Source of the DNA: Marinospirillum sp035271045
GTDB taxonomy: Bacteria; Pseudomonadota; Gammaproteobacteria; Pseudomonadales; Halomonadaceae
Direction of reading: 5' to 3'
Length of the DNA: 64,000 nt
Assembly: GCF_035271045.1 (NCBI RefSeq)
Contig: NZ_DATESC010000015.1
Span: 1 to 64,000, forward strand
The notes under the pieces are model-generated. The model worked only from the letters and a program-made list of their open reading frames with translations, was not told the origin of the DNA and did no database searches. The translations under genes and the position numbers were made by a program. Of the stretch, positions 56,833 to 64,000 are shown piece after piece. Each line of letters begins with the position of its first letter. The first letter of the stretch is position 1.

Positions 56833-56840
56833 TTTTTACT

Positions 56841-56863
56841 AACCGGCTCAAAAGCCGGTTTAA
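56841..56863 (+). terminator. Putative terminator after infA
   Basis: Perfect 8-bp stem AACCGGCT/AGCCGGTT with a CAAA loop, but only three T follow before an A run, so termination may be weak. Confidence 0.55.
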
Positions 56864-56940
56864 AAATAAGCAACAAGTCCGTTAGTAAATAAGCTTTTAC
56901 TTAACAAGCAATTCCTTTTGCTGTTAAGTACATTAGACGC

Positions 56941-59241
56941 TTAAACAGCGTCTTTTTCTGTTGTTTCAATATTTGATTCTTCAGCAATCGCGGCTTCAAA
57001 CGTCAACTGTAAGCCTTTTTTGTTAGCGGTAATATAAACCGTACCGCCTTGGTGCGATAACTCACCAAACAAAATCGCCTCAGCCATTGGCTTTTTAATC
57101 TGCTCTTGAATTAAACGCGCCATAGGTCTAGCGCCCATTGCTTCGTCATAACCTTCTTCTGCTAGCCAAGTACGCGCTTTTTTATCAACGTCTAGCACCA
57201 CACGCTTATCGTCCAGCTGTGCTTGTAGCTCGACCAAAAACTTATCCACAACATTTTTAATCACTTCAATATCTAGTGACTTGAACTGAATAATCGTGTC
57301 TAAGCGGTTACGAAATTCTGGTGTAAACAACTTGCGAATGGCTTCCATACCATCGGTGGCATGGTCTTGGTTTTGGAAGCCAATCGAGCGGCGACTGGTA
57401 ATTTCTGCACCAGCATTCGTCGTCATCACCAAAATCACATTACGAAAATCGGCTTTACGTCCGTTATTGTCGGTTAACGAGCCATGATCCATAACCTGTA
57501 ACAGCAGATTAAAGACTTCTGGGTGCGCTTTTTCAATTTCATCCAGCAACAACACGCAATGTGGATTCTTAGTAATTGCCTCGGTTAACAAGCCACCCTG
57601 ATCAAAACCAACATAACCTGGCGGCGCACCAATTAAGCGCGAAACCGTGTGCCTTTCCATGTATTCCGACATATCAAAACGTACTAGCTCGATTCCTAAA
57701 GTTCGCGCTAACTGCTTAGTCACTTCGGTTTTACCCACACCGGTAGGCCCTGCAAACAAGAAGCTACCAATGGGTTTTTCAGGTGATTTTAAACCTGCAC
57801 GCGACAATTTAATGGCATTGGCTAAAGCGTCTATACTTTCATCTTGCCCAAACACCAGCATTTTTAAATCGCGTTCAACATTACGCAGCACTTCTTTATC
57901 GTTGCTAGAAACGGTTTTAGGCGGAATACGGGCAATTTTAGCAACGATGGCTTCAATTTCAGGTACACCAATGACTTTAACGCGTTTATCTTCTGGCAAT
58001 AACTGCTGATAAGCACCCGCTTCATCAACCACATCAATGGCTTTATCAGGTAAAAAGCGATCATTAATGTAGCGCTCGGCTAAGCGTGCGGCTGTTTCTA
58101 GCGCGTGATCGTCATAGCGCAGTTTATGGTGATCTTCAAAACGGCTTTTCAAACCTTTTAAAATGGCAATGGTGTCCTCAACACTGGGTTCAAGCACATC
58201 AATTTTTTGGAAGCGACGTGCCAAAGCACGGTCTTTTTCAAAAATCCCACGAAATTCTTGGAAGGTCGTTGAACCAATGCAGCGTAGATCACCATTCGAG
58301 AGCATGGGTTTAAGCAGGTTAGAAGCATCCATCACCCCACCAGAAGCAGCGCCAGCACCAATAATGGTATGAATTTCATCAATAAATAAAATGGAACGAG
58401 GCTCTTTTTTCAACTCATTCAACAAAGCTTTTAAGCGCTTTTCAAAATCACCACGGTATTTAGTACCGGCCAACAAAGCACCTAAATCCAGTGAATAAAC
58501 AATGGCATCAGCAATCACATCAGGCACTTCACCATCGACAATACGCTTGGCTAAACCTTCAGCAACAGCGGTTTTACCCACACCCGCTTCACCGACCAAT
58601 AATGGGTTATTTTTGCGCCGTCTGGCTAAAACCTGCACCACCCGCTCAATTTCATATTCACGGCCAATCAGCGGATCAATTTTTCCAGCTTCAGCTTGAG
58701 CATTTAAGTTAGTCGCAAAACTGTGCAGCGGATGATTACTATTCATCGCCTCGGCTTCTGCTGACTCTTGACCAAAGCTACTTTCTAAAGTGCTTGAGTC
58801 ATCTTCAACTTTAGAAACACCGTGGGAAATAAAGTTAACAACATCAACCCTAGCAATGTCTTGCTGCTTTAGAAAATAAACGGCTTGGCTTTCTTGCTCA
58901 CTAAAAATAGCAACCAATACGTTAGCCCCCATTACTTCACTTTTACCTGATGACTGAACATGAAAAACGGCCCGTTGCAGCACGCGCTGAAAACCCAACG
59001 TTGGCTGAGTTTCTCGCTCTATAGTGTCATCAGGAATCACAGGTGTAGTGGCATCAATAAAATTATGCAATTCTTTACGTAGATCACCTAAATCAACACC
59101 GCACGCTTTTAATACCTCTGCCGCTGAACTGTTGTCTAATAAAGACAACAATAAATGTTCTACGGTCATAAATTCATGGCGCTGTCGCCTTGCTAGGGTG
59201 AACGCCTCATTCAGTGTCTGTTCAAGATCTTTGCTCAGCAT
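56941..59241 (-). CDS. clpA: ATP-dependent Clp protease ATP-binding subunit ClpA
   Basis: A 766-residue AAA+ unfoldase. Clp N repeats (1 to about 145), first AAA domain with GEAGVGKTAVAEGLA and ILFIDEIHTIIGAGAA, second AAA domain with GPTGVGKTEVTKQLA and VLLLDEIEKAHPEVFNLLLQ. The ClpP-binding loop IGF is seen in RSIGFQN. GAGGG lies upstream of the ATG. clpS lies upstream on the same strand. Confidence 0.96.
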   Translation of the reverse strand: MLSKDLEQTLNEAFTLARRQRHEFMTVEHLLLSLLDNSSAAEVLKACGVDLGDLRKELHNFIDATTPVIPDDTIERETQPTLGFQRVLQRAVFHVQSSGKSEVMGANVLVAIFSEQESQAVYFLKQQDIARVDVVNFISHGVSKVEDDSSTLESSFGQESAEAEAMNSNHPLHSFATNLNAQAEAGKIDPLIGREYEIERVVQVLARRRKNNPLLVGEAGVGKTAVAEGLAKRIVDGEVPDVIADAIVYSLDLGALLAGTKYRGDFEKRLKALLNELKKEPRSILFIDEIHTIIGAGAASGGVMDASNLLKPMLSNGDLRCIGSTTFQEFRGIFEKDRALARRFQKIDVLEPSVEDTIAILKGLKSRFEDHHKLRYDDHALETAARLAERYINDRFLPDKAIDVVDEAGAYQQLLPEDKRVKVIGVPEIEAIVAKIARIPPKTVSSNDKEVLRNVERDLKMLVFGQDESIDALANAIKLSRAGLKSPEKPIGSFLFAGPTGVGKTEVTKQLARTLGIELVRFDMSEYMERHTVSRLIGAPPGYVGFDQGGLLTEAITKNPHCVLLLDEIEKAHPEVFNLLLQVMDHGSLTDNNGRKADFRNVILVMTTNAGAEITSRRSIGFQNQDHATDGMEAIRKLFTPEFRNRLDTIIQFKSLDIEVIKNVVDKFLVELQAQLDDKRVVLDVDKKARTWLAEEGYDEAMGARPMARLIQEQIKKPMAEAILFGELSHQGGTVYITANKKGLQLTFEAAIAEESNIETTEKDAV

Positions 59242-59273
59242 GCGCCTACCCTCACTTACCTGACTAGAAATCC

Positions 59274-59337
59274 GTTATAACCTATTTCCGTTACAACCTG
59301 CTTTAGTTACCAGCTTCTTTAGTTACAACCTAATTAT
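59274..59337. repeat. 16-bp tandem array in the clpS-clpA spacer
   Basis: GTTATAACCT (59274), GTTACAACCT (59290), GTTACCAGCT (59306) and GTTACAACCT (59322) recur at exactly 16-bp steps, with T-rich fillers. Four diverged copies of about 64 bp lie between the clpS stop and the clpA start, where a clpA promoter or leader would be. Confidence 0.75.
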
Positions 59338-59347
59338 TAATAATACT

Positions 59348-59674
59348 TTATCCTGCTACCTCAACATTGCACATTAATGGATGTTCGTTTTCACGTGCAC
59401 AATCCATCACTAATGCTGCTTTTGTTTCTGCTATGTCTCGGGTAAATATACCGCAAACGGCTTTACCTTTTAGGTGTACATCCATCATGATTTGCTCTGC
59501 TTTCTCAGTATCCATATAAAAGAAAACCATCAGCACTTCTACTACAAATTCCATTGGCGTAAAGTCATCATTAAGCATAACAACTGTATACTTGGGCGGT
59601 TGTTTAAGCTTAGGTTTTGCTGTTGCTGTTGCTAAATCGCCAGCCAATGCACCGTCTTGCCCATCATCATTCAA
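59348..59674 (-). CDS. clpS: ClpA adaptor protein ClpS
   Basis: A 108-residue N-degron adaptor. YTVVMLNDDFTPMEFVVEVL carries the residues binding N-terminal hydrophobic side chains, and VCGIFTRDIAETK follows. Upstream of clpA on the same strand, separated by about 106 nt containing the 16-bp repeats. Confidence 0.95.
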   Translation of the reverse strand: MNDDGQDGALAGDLATATAKPKLKQPPKYTVVMLNDDFTPMEFVVEVLMVFFYMDTEKAEQIMMDVHLKGKAVCGIFTRDIAETKAALVMDCARENEHPLMCNVEVAG

Positions 59675-59886
59675 AATCTAACCCTCTTGCTTAATCCCCT
59701 AACTAAACTTGCTAACTAAATGCGCTTTTTATTAGAAATAGGGGTTATTGAGTAAAATCACAAGCTATCTAGGCAAATAAACTGCTTAGCATGACCAGTT
59801 GCTGCTACTACTTGTCTCGCCTAAAGGCTAAAATACAGCCATTAAAATACTGTAGTTAAACCTTTTACACTTGCATCGAGACCTTA

Positions 59887-60492
59887 ATGAGTGACCTCTA
59901 TCTGTTTTACAAACCTTGGCAGGTACTATCGCAGTTTACTGACGATAAAGGCCGTAATACCTTGGCTGACTTTATCAAAACCGAAAACATTTATCCTGCT
60001 GGGCGCTTAGATTATGACTCAGAAGGTCTTTTGCTGCTAACGGATGATGGCGAATTACAAGCGCGTATTACGCACCCTGAATTTAAACTCCCTAAAACCT
60101 ACTGGGTACAAGTAGAAGGGCAAATTACTGAAGAAGCCTTAAAAGCATTAAGTGATGGTGTCGAATTAAACGATGGTAAAACGCGTCCAGCACGAGCAAG
60201 GTTAATGAAAGAACCTAAGCTATTACCGCGTGCAGAACCTGTTAATCCACGCGTTGGTTTAGGAACAAGCTGGGTCGAAATCACGCTATTAGAAGGCCGT
60301 AATCGCCAAGTACGCCGCATGACTGCTCATGTTGGCTTTCCAACCTTGCGCCTAGTACGCTGGTCGATTGGTAATTGGACATTAGAGCATATGCGCCCGA
60401 CCCAAATTAAAAAAACCCAAGTTCATCTACCCACCAAACAACACAAAGTAGTGTTAAAGCCTCGTAAAAAAGGTGTAAAAAAGGAACACTAA
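59887..60492 (+). CDS. rluE: 23S rRNA pseudouridine synthase RluE
   Basis: A 201-residue RsuA-family enzyme lacking an S4 domain, the RluE form (U2457). The catalytic aspartate is in AGRLDYDSEGLLLLTDDGEL, followed by GRNRQVRRMTAHVG. The basic C-terminal tail (KPRKKGVKKEH) is typical. The stop overlaps the nudJ-type start by one base. Confidence 0.93.
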   Translation: MSDLYLFYKPWQVLSQFTDDKGRNTLADFIKTENIYPAGRLDYDSEGLLLLTDDGELQARITHPEFKLPKTYWVQVEGQITEEALKALSDGVELNDGKTRPARARLMKEPKLLPRAEPVNPRVGLGTSWVEITLLEGRNRQVRRMTAHVGFPTLRLVRWSIGNWTLEHMRPTQIKKTQVHLPTKQHKVVLKPRKKGVKKEH

Positions 60493-60956
60493 TGGAACGC
60501 TGGACACCACATTGCACCGTTGCAACACTGGTACATCAGGCGGGTAAATTTTTGTTGGTCGAAGAATACGATAAGCTTTCTGCCACCAAAACGCCTGTGC
60601 TTAATCAACCGGCTGGCCACCTTGAAGTGAATGAAAGCCTTATTGAAGCAGCGGTGCGCGAAACGCTTGAAGAAACCGGCTGGCTAGTTGAAATTGAAGC
60701 TTATCTGGGCTTATACATTAACCTTGCGCCCAATGGCGTGACTTACCATCGCCACTGTTTTATTGCCCGACCGATTAACGCTTTGCCCGATGCAACCTTA
60801 GATGACGGCATTATTACAGCCCATTGGTTAACGTTACAAGAACTGGATGCAGCCGAAGCCGCTGGGCGTTTTCGCAGCCCAATGGTAAGGCCTTGCATTG
60901 ATGACTTTTTGGCAGGTAACGCTTACCCCTTAGCGTTAATTCAAGACTTCCGCTAG
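60492..60956 (+). CDS. nudJ: NUDIX hydrolase of the NudJ type
   Basis: A 154-residue phosphatase with the Nudix box GHLEVNESLIEAAVRETLEE followed by TGW. NudJ hydrolyses nucleotide and thiamine phosphates. Position between rluE and mnmA matches the order in enterics. Confidence 0.9.
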   Translation: MERWTPHCTVATLVHQAGKFLLVEEYDKLSATKTPVLNQPAGHLEVNESLIEAAVRETLEETGWLVEIEAYLGLYINLAPNGVTYHRHCFIARPINALPDATLDDGIITAHWLTLQELDAAEAAGRFRSPMVRPCIDDFLAGNAYPLALIQDFR

Positions 60957-61040
60957 CCTAGCTTAGCAATTCACTTAAAAAAGACTGCGCTTGTCATGTA
61001 TAATCATTTCCCACGATTATTTATTACAGCGGAGTCTTTA

Positions 61041-62150
61041 GTGGCATCTATTCGGGTTATTGTTGGTATGTCGGGTGGCGTTGATTCTTCAGTTTCAGCC
61101 CTGTTGCTATTGCAGCAAGGGTATCAGGTAGAAGGCCTGTTTATGAAAAATTGGGAAGAAGATGACAACACTGAGTATTGCACCGCTAAAGAAGATTATG
61201 CCGATGCTCAAGCCGTTTGTGACAAGCTGGGCATTCAACTACACGCCGCTAATTTTGCTGCTGAATATTGGGATAATGTTTTCGAGCACTTTCTAGCCGA
61301 ATATAAAGCAGGTCGCACGCCTAATCCTGATATTTTATGTAACCGCGAAATTAAATTTAAAGCCTTTTTAGATTATGCCCGTGTATTGGGCGCGGATTAT
61401 ATTGCTACGGGGCATTATGTAAGGCGTGGTGAAGATAAACAGGGCAAAACACAATTATTACGCGGTTTAGATAACAATAAAGATCAAAGTTATTTCTTAC
61501 ACGCCGTTGGGCATAAAGAATTAGGCTTAACGCTATTTCCAGTTGGCGAACTAGAAAAACCTGAAGTGCGCCGCTTGGCCGAAGAACATGATTTAATTAC
61601 CGCCAAAAAGAAAGATTCTACCGGTATTTGTTTTATTGGTGAACGTCGCTTTACCGACTTTTTAAAACAATACTTGCCTGCCCAACCCGGTGATTTAATC
61701 ACTGATAAAGGTGAATTAATTGGGCAACACGCAGGCTTAATGTATTACACCCTAGGTCAGCGCCAAGGTTTAGGCATAGGTGGCGTTAAAGGTTATCCAG
61801 AAGCGCCTTGGTTTGTGGCGGCTAAAAACTTAACGAATAATAAATTAACCGTTGTGCAAGGTGAAGATCATCCACTTCTGTTTACGGATGGGCTTATTTG
61901 TTCGTTACCCGATTGGGTAGCCGGTGAGCCACCAGCGTCTGATTTTAAATGCACAGGTAAAGTGCGTTACCGCCAAGCTGACCAAGATTGCCAAGTAAAA
62001 GTTTTAGTGGACGGGCGCTGCCAAGTGGTTTTCGATAAGCCACAACGTGCCGTAACCCCAGGGCAGTCGATGGTTTTTTACTTGGGCGATGTTTGTTTAG
62101 GTGGTGGCGTGATTGAGTCTACATTTTTAAATGAGTCTTTGTATGAATAA
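61041..62150 (+). CDS. mnmA: tRNA 2-thiouridylase MnmA
   Basis: A 369-residue ATP-dependent sulfur transferase making s2U34 in tRNA, receiving sulfur from TusE. PP-loop GMSGGVDSSVSALLLLQQGY, catalytic cysteines in ILCNREIKF and TGICFIGERRF. GTG at 61041 is chosen because GGAG lies 7 nt upstream and the family begins just before the PP-loop; an ATG 15 codons earlier is unlikely. Confidence 0.95.
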   Translation: MASIRVIVGMSGGVDSSVSALLLLQQGYQVEGLFMKNWEEDDNTEYCTAKEDYADAQAVCDKLGIQLHAANFAAEYWDNVFEHFLAEYKAGRTPNPDILCNREIKFKAFLDYARVLGADYIATGHYVRRGEDKQGKTQLLRGLDNNKDQSYFLHAVGHKELGLTLFPVGELEKPEVRRLAEEHDLITAKKKDSTGICFIGERRFTDFLKQYLPAQPGDLITDKGELIGQHAGLMYYTLGQRQGLGIGGVKGYPEAPWFVAAKNLTNNKLTVVQGEDHPLLFTDGLICSLPDWVAGEPPASDFKCTGKVRYRQADQDCQVKVLVDGRCQVVFDKPQRAVTPGQSMVFYLGDVCLGGGVIESTFLNESLYE

Positions 62151-62766
62151 CTTAGATTACAGTCAACGCCAAACACTAGCCTTAGCAGGTGTTTTTCAAG
62201 CCGCCCACTTGGTGCATGACTTGGCAACGCGCGGTATGCTTGACCAGCACAATTTTGAAACTAGCATTGCGTCTATTTTAGTGACTGATCCTGAAACCAC
62301 TGCCGATATTTATGGTGGTGATTTTTTTAACCTCCGCACTGGCGCAACAACACTGCGTAAAGTCTTACTAAAAGACGCTAGCGTTAATGCTAGCGTGCTG
62401 CGCTATGCGATGGGTATTTTAGTCTTAAATACCAAATTAGCTAAAAATCCTGCCATGTTAACCGCCATAGGGCAGCGCTTAGCGGCGGTTAAATTACAAG
62501 CCATGCACTTTAATGCAACGCATGAAAATGTATTAGCGGCTTTAGCCAGCATTTACCAAGATACACTTAGCACACTTTCATTTCGGATACAGGTACAAGG
62601 TAATCCCACTATTTTGCAGCAATCCGGTAATGCCGATAAAATTCGTGCTTTACTGCTCGCAGGTATACGTTCAGCCATGCTTTGGTCACAATCGGGTGGT
62701 AAGCGTTGGAAGTTGTTATTTTCGCGTAAAAAAGTGCTGCAAGACTTAGACTCACTCGGTTTTTAA
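62143..62766 (+). CDS. hflD: High-frequency lysogenization protein HflD homolog
   Basis: A 207-residue helical membrane-associated protein with AGVFQAAHLVHDLATRGM near the N-terminus, the HflD signature. It overlaps mnmA by 8 nt; the ATG at 62143 is preferred over one 4 codons upstream. In enterics it sits between mnmA and purB as here. Confidence 0.92.
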   Translation: MNNLDYSQRQTLALAGVFQAAHLVHDLATRGMLDQHNFETSIASILVTDPETTADIYGGDFFNLRTGATTLRKVLLKDASVNASVLRYAMGILVLNTKLAKNPAMLTAIGQRLAAVKLQAMHFNATHENVLAALASIYQDTLSTLSFRIQVQGNPTILQQSGNADKIRALLLAGIRSAMLWSQSGGKRWKLLFSRKKVLQDLDSLGF

Positions 62767-62817
62767 TCCTCACAACACCTTTTTCTTTTACCTTTACTTT
62801 AATTTTTGGAAATTATT

Positions 62818-64000
62818 ATGTCGCTTGAACAACTTTCTACACTCTCTTCACTGACCGCACTTTCACCCGTTGATGGACGCTATGGTAGTAGAACAGCCCC
62901 TTTGCGTGAACATTTTTCTGAATTTGGTTTAATTCGTGCGCGTGTTGAAGTGGAAGTGCGCTGGTTGCAACGCTTAGCTGAACACGCAGAAATTAAAGAA
63001 GTACCCGCGTTTTCTGCACAAGCGAATCAATTACTAAATGACTTGGTCGCAAACTTTTCTGTTGCCGATGCAAAAGCCGTTAAAACGCACGAACGCGTGA
63101 CTAACCACGATGTAAAAGCCGTGGAATACTTTATTAAAGACCGCATTGAGGTGTTGCCAGAATTAGCAGCCGTCAGTGAATTTGTACACTTTGCTTGCAC
63201 CAGTGAAGACATTAATAACCTGTCGCACGGTTTAATGCTAAAAGGTGGTTTAAACAAAGTTTTATTGCCAGAAATGCAGCAGGTGGCCGATGCGATTCGT
63301 AACTTGGCTCATAAAAATGCGGAAGTGCCTTTGTTGTCGCGCACCCACGGTCAAACCGCCAGCCCCAGCACGGTTGGTAAAGAAATGGCTAACGTGGTCT
63401 ACCGTTTAGAGCGCCAAATTAAGCAGGTAAAAGCGGTTGAACTACTAGGTAAAATTAATGGTGCAGTGGGCAATTACAACGCGCATTTAAGCGCTTACCC
63501 AACATTGGATTGGCAAGCCAATGCACAAGTTTTTGTTGAAAACTTAGGGTTAGTTTGGAATCCCTACACCACGCAAATTGAACCCCATGACTACATTGCC
63601 GAACTATTTGATGCCATTGCGCGTTTTAATACCATTTTGATCGACTTTGACCGCGATATTTGGGGTTATATTTCTTTGGGTTATTTCAAGCAAAAAACCG
63701 TCGAAGGCGAAATTGGTTCTTCGACCATGCCGCACAAGGTTAACCCTATCGACTTTGAAAATTCAGAAGGTAACTTGGGTCTTGCTAACGCAATTTTTAA
63801 CCACCTAGCCGTTAAGTTGCCGATTTCTCGTTGGCAGCGTGATTTAACCGATTCCACCGTGCTTAGAAATTTAGGTGTAGGTATGGGGCACAGCCAAATT
63901 GCTTACCAAGCCAGTTTAAAAGGTATTTCTAAGCTAGAAACCAATCCTGAGCGTTTAGCGGCTGACTTAAATGCTGCATGGGAAGTATTAGCTGAACCCA
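62818..64000 (+). CDS. purB: Adenylosuccinate lyase PurB (3' end outside window)
   Basis: Cleaves adenylosuccinate and SAICAR in purine synthesis. The first 394 codons are present; the frame is open at the window edge. SPVDGRYGSRTAPLREHFSE opens the protein, LSRTHGQTASPST and the fumarate-lyase signature GEIGSSTMPHKVNPIDFEN are visible. TTGGA precedes the ATG. Confidence 0.96.
   Translation, partial: MSLEQLSTLSSLTALSPVDGRYGSRTAPLREHFSEFGLIRARVEVEVRWLQRLAEHAEIKEVPAFSAQANQLLNDLVANFSVADAKAVKTHERVTNHDVKAVEYFIKDRIEVLPELAAVSEFVHFACTSEDINNLSHGLMLKGGLNKVLLPEMQQVADAIRNLAHKNAEVPLLSRTHGQTASPSTVGKEMANVVYRLERQIKQVKAVELLGKINGAVGNYNAHLSAYPTLDWQANAQVFVENLGLVWNPYTTQIEPHDYIAELFDAIARFNTILIDFDRDIWGYISLGYFKQKTVEGEIGSSTMPHKVNPIDFENSEGNLGLANAIFNHLAVKLPISRWQRDLTDSTVLRNLGVGMGHSQIAYQASLKGISKLETNPERLAADLNAAWEVLAEP

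Noticed and set aside
56896..56931. Hairpin TACTTAAC/GTTAAGTA downstream of clpA as a terminator
   Set aside because: The stem is AT-rich with a mismatch and there is no T run in the clpA direction.

Overview
The window reads as chromosomal DNA of a gammaproteobacterium, probably an Oceanospirillales-like marine or aquatic lineage. The evidence is conserved gene order: nudJ-mnmA-hflD-purB, yccA beside tusDCB/tusE, clpS/clpA near infA and aat/bpt, ftsK-lolA-rarA, pilA/pilBCD, and a gspC-N operon. No rRNA, tRNA, CRISPR or prophage was recognised. Genes are tightly packed; the only accessory-looking stretch is the left edge.

Region by region. 1-780: an IS66 transposase fragment abuts a headless and tailless MFS transporter remnant, which abuts the 3' end of cysG. 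743-5134 (minus) is the sulfite branch of sulfate assimilation (cysI, DUF934, cysH, cysG). 5244-8032 (minus) holds a GGDEF/EAL protein and an exported histidine phosphatase. 8183-9163 holds a DUF454 protein and mntP, the latter behind a clear yybP-ykoY Mn2+ riboswitch. 9527-12243 is cysDN, whose CysN carries a decayed APS-kinase tail. Next come a large PLP decarboxylase, a small repeat protein, ycaO with a methyltransferase, and a five-gene periplasmic copper locus (DUF2946, PCuAC, MbnP, MbnH, beta-barrel; 18042-22475).

22508-35226 (minus) is a complete type II secretion operon headed by a SoxB-like protein whose metal ligands appear lost. 35338-39872 (minus) is a signalling operon: NarL-type regulator, NarX-type kinase, small membrane protein and CHASE2 nucleotide cyclase. 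39968-46982 holds tatD, trhP (yegQ), a YkgJ-type protein, a thiolase-like protein, yccA, tusDCBE and a DAHP synthase gene. 47081-52081 has a DUF5610 protein and the type IV pilus genes pilA, pilB, pilC and pilD; PilD probably also processes the type II pseudopilins. 52083-54976 (minus) is ftsK-lolA-rarA, in which the ftsK gene encodes only the membrane domain and the gamma domain, with no ATPase motor. 55084-59674 groups N-degron genes (aat, bpt, clpA, clpS) around infA, and 59887-64000 is rluE, a nudJ-type gene, mnmA, hflD and the start of purB.

How it fits together: CysDN makes APS; CysH carries the paired cysteines of [4Fe-4S] APS reductases and so should reduce APS directly; CysI reduces sulfite using siroheme made by CysG. 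This would make APS kinase dispensable and explains the decayed CysC-like tail on CysN. The most unusual items are the motor-less FtsK, the SoxB-like pseudoenzyme heading the T2SS operon, the MbnP/MbnH copper locus, and a 16-bp tandem array upstream of clpA.
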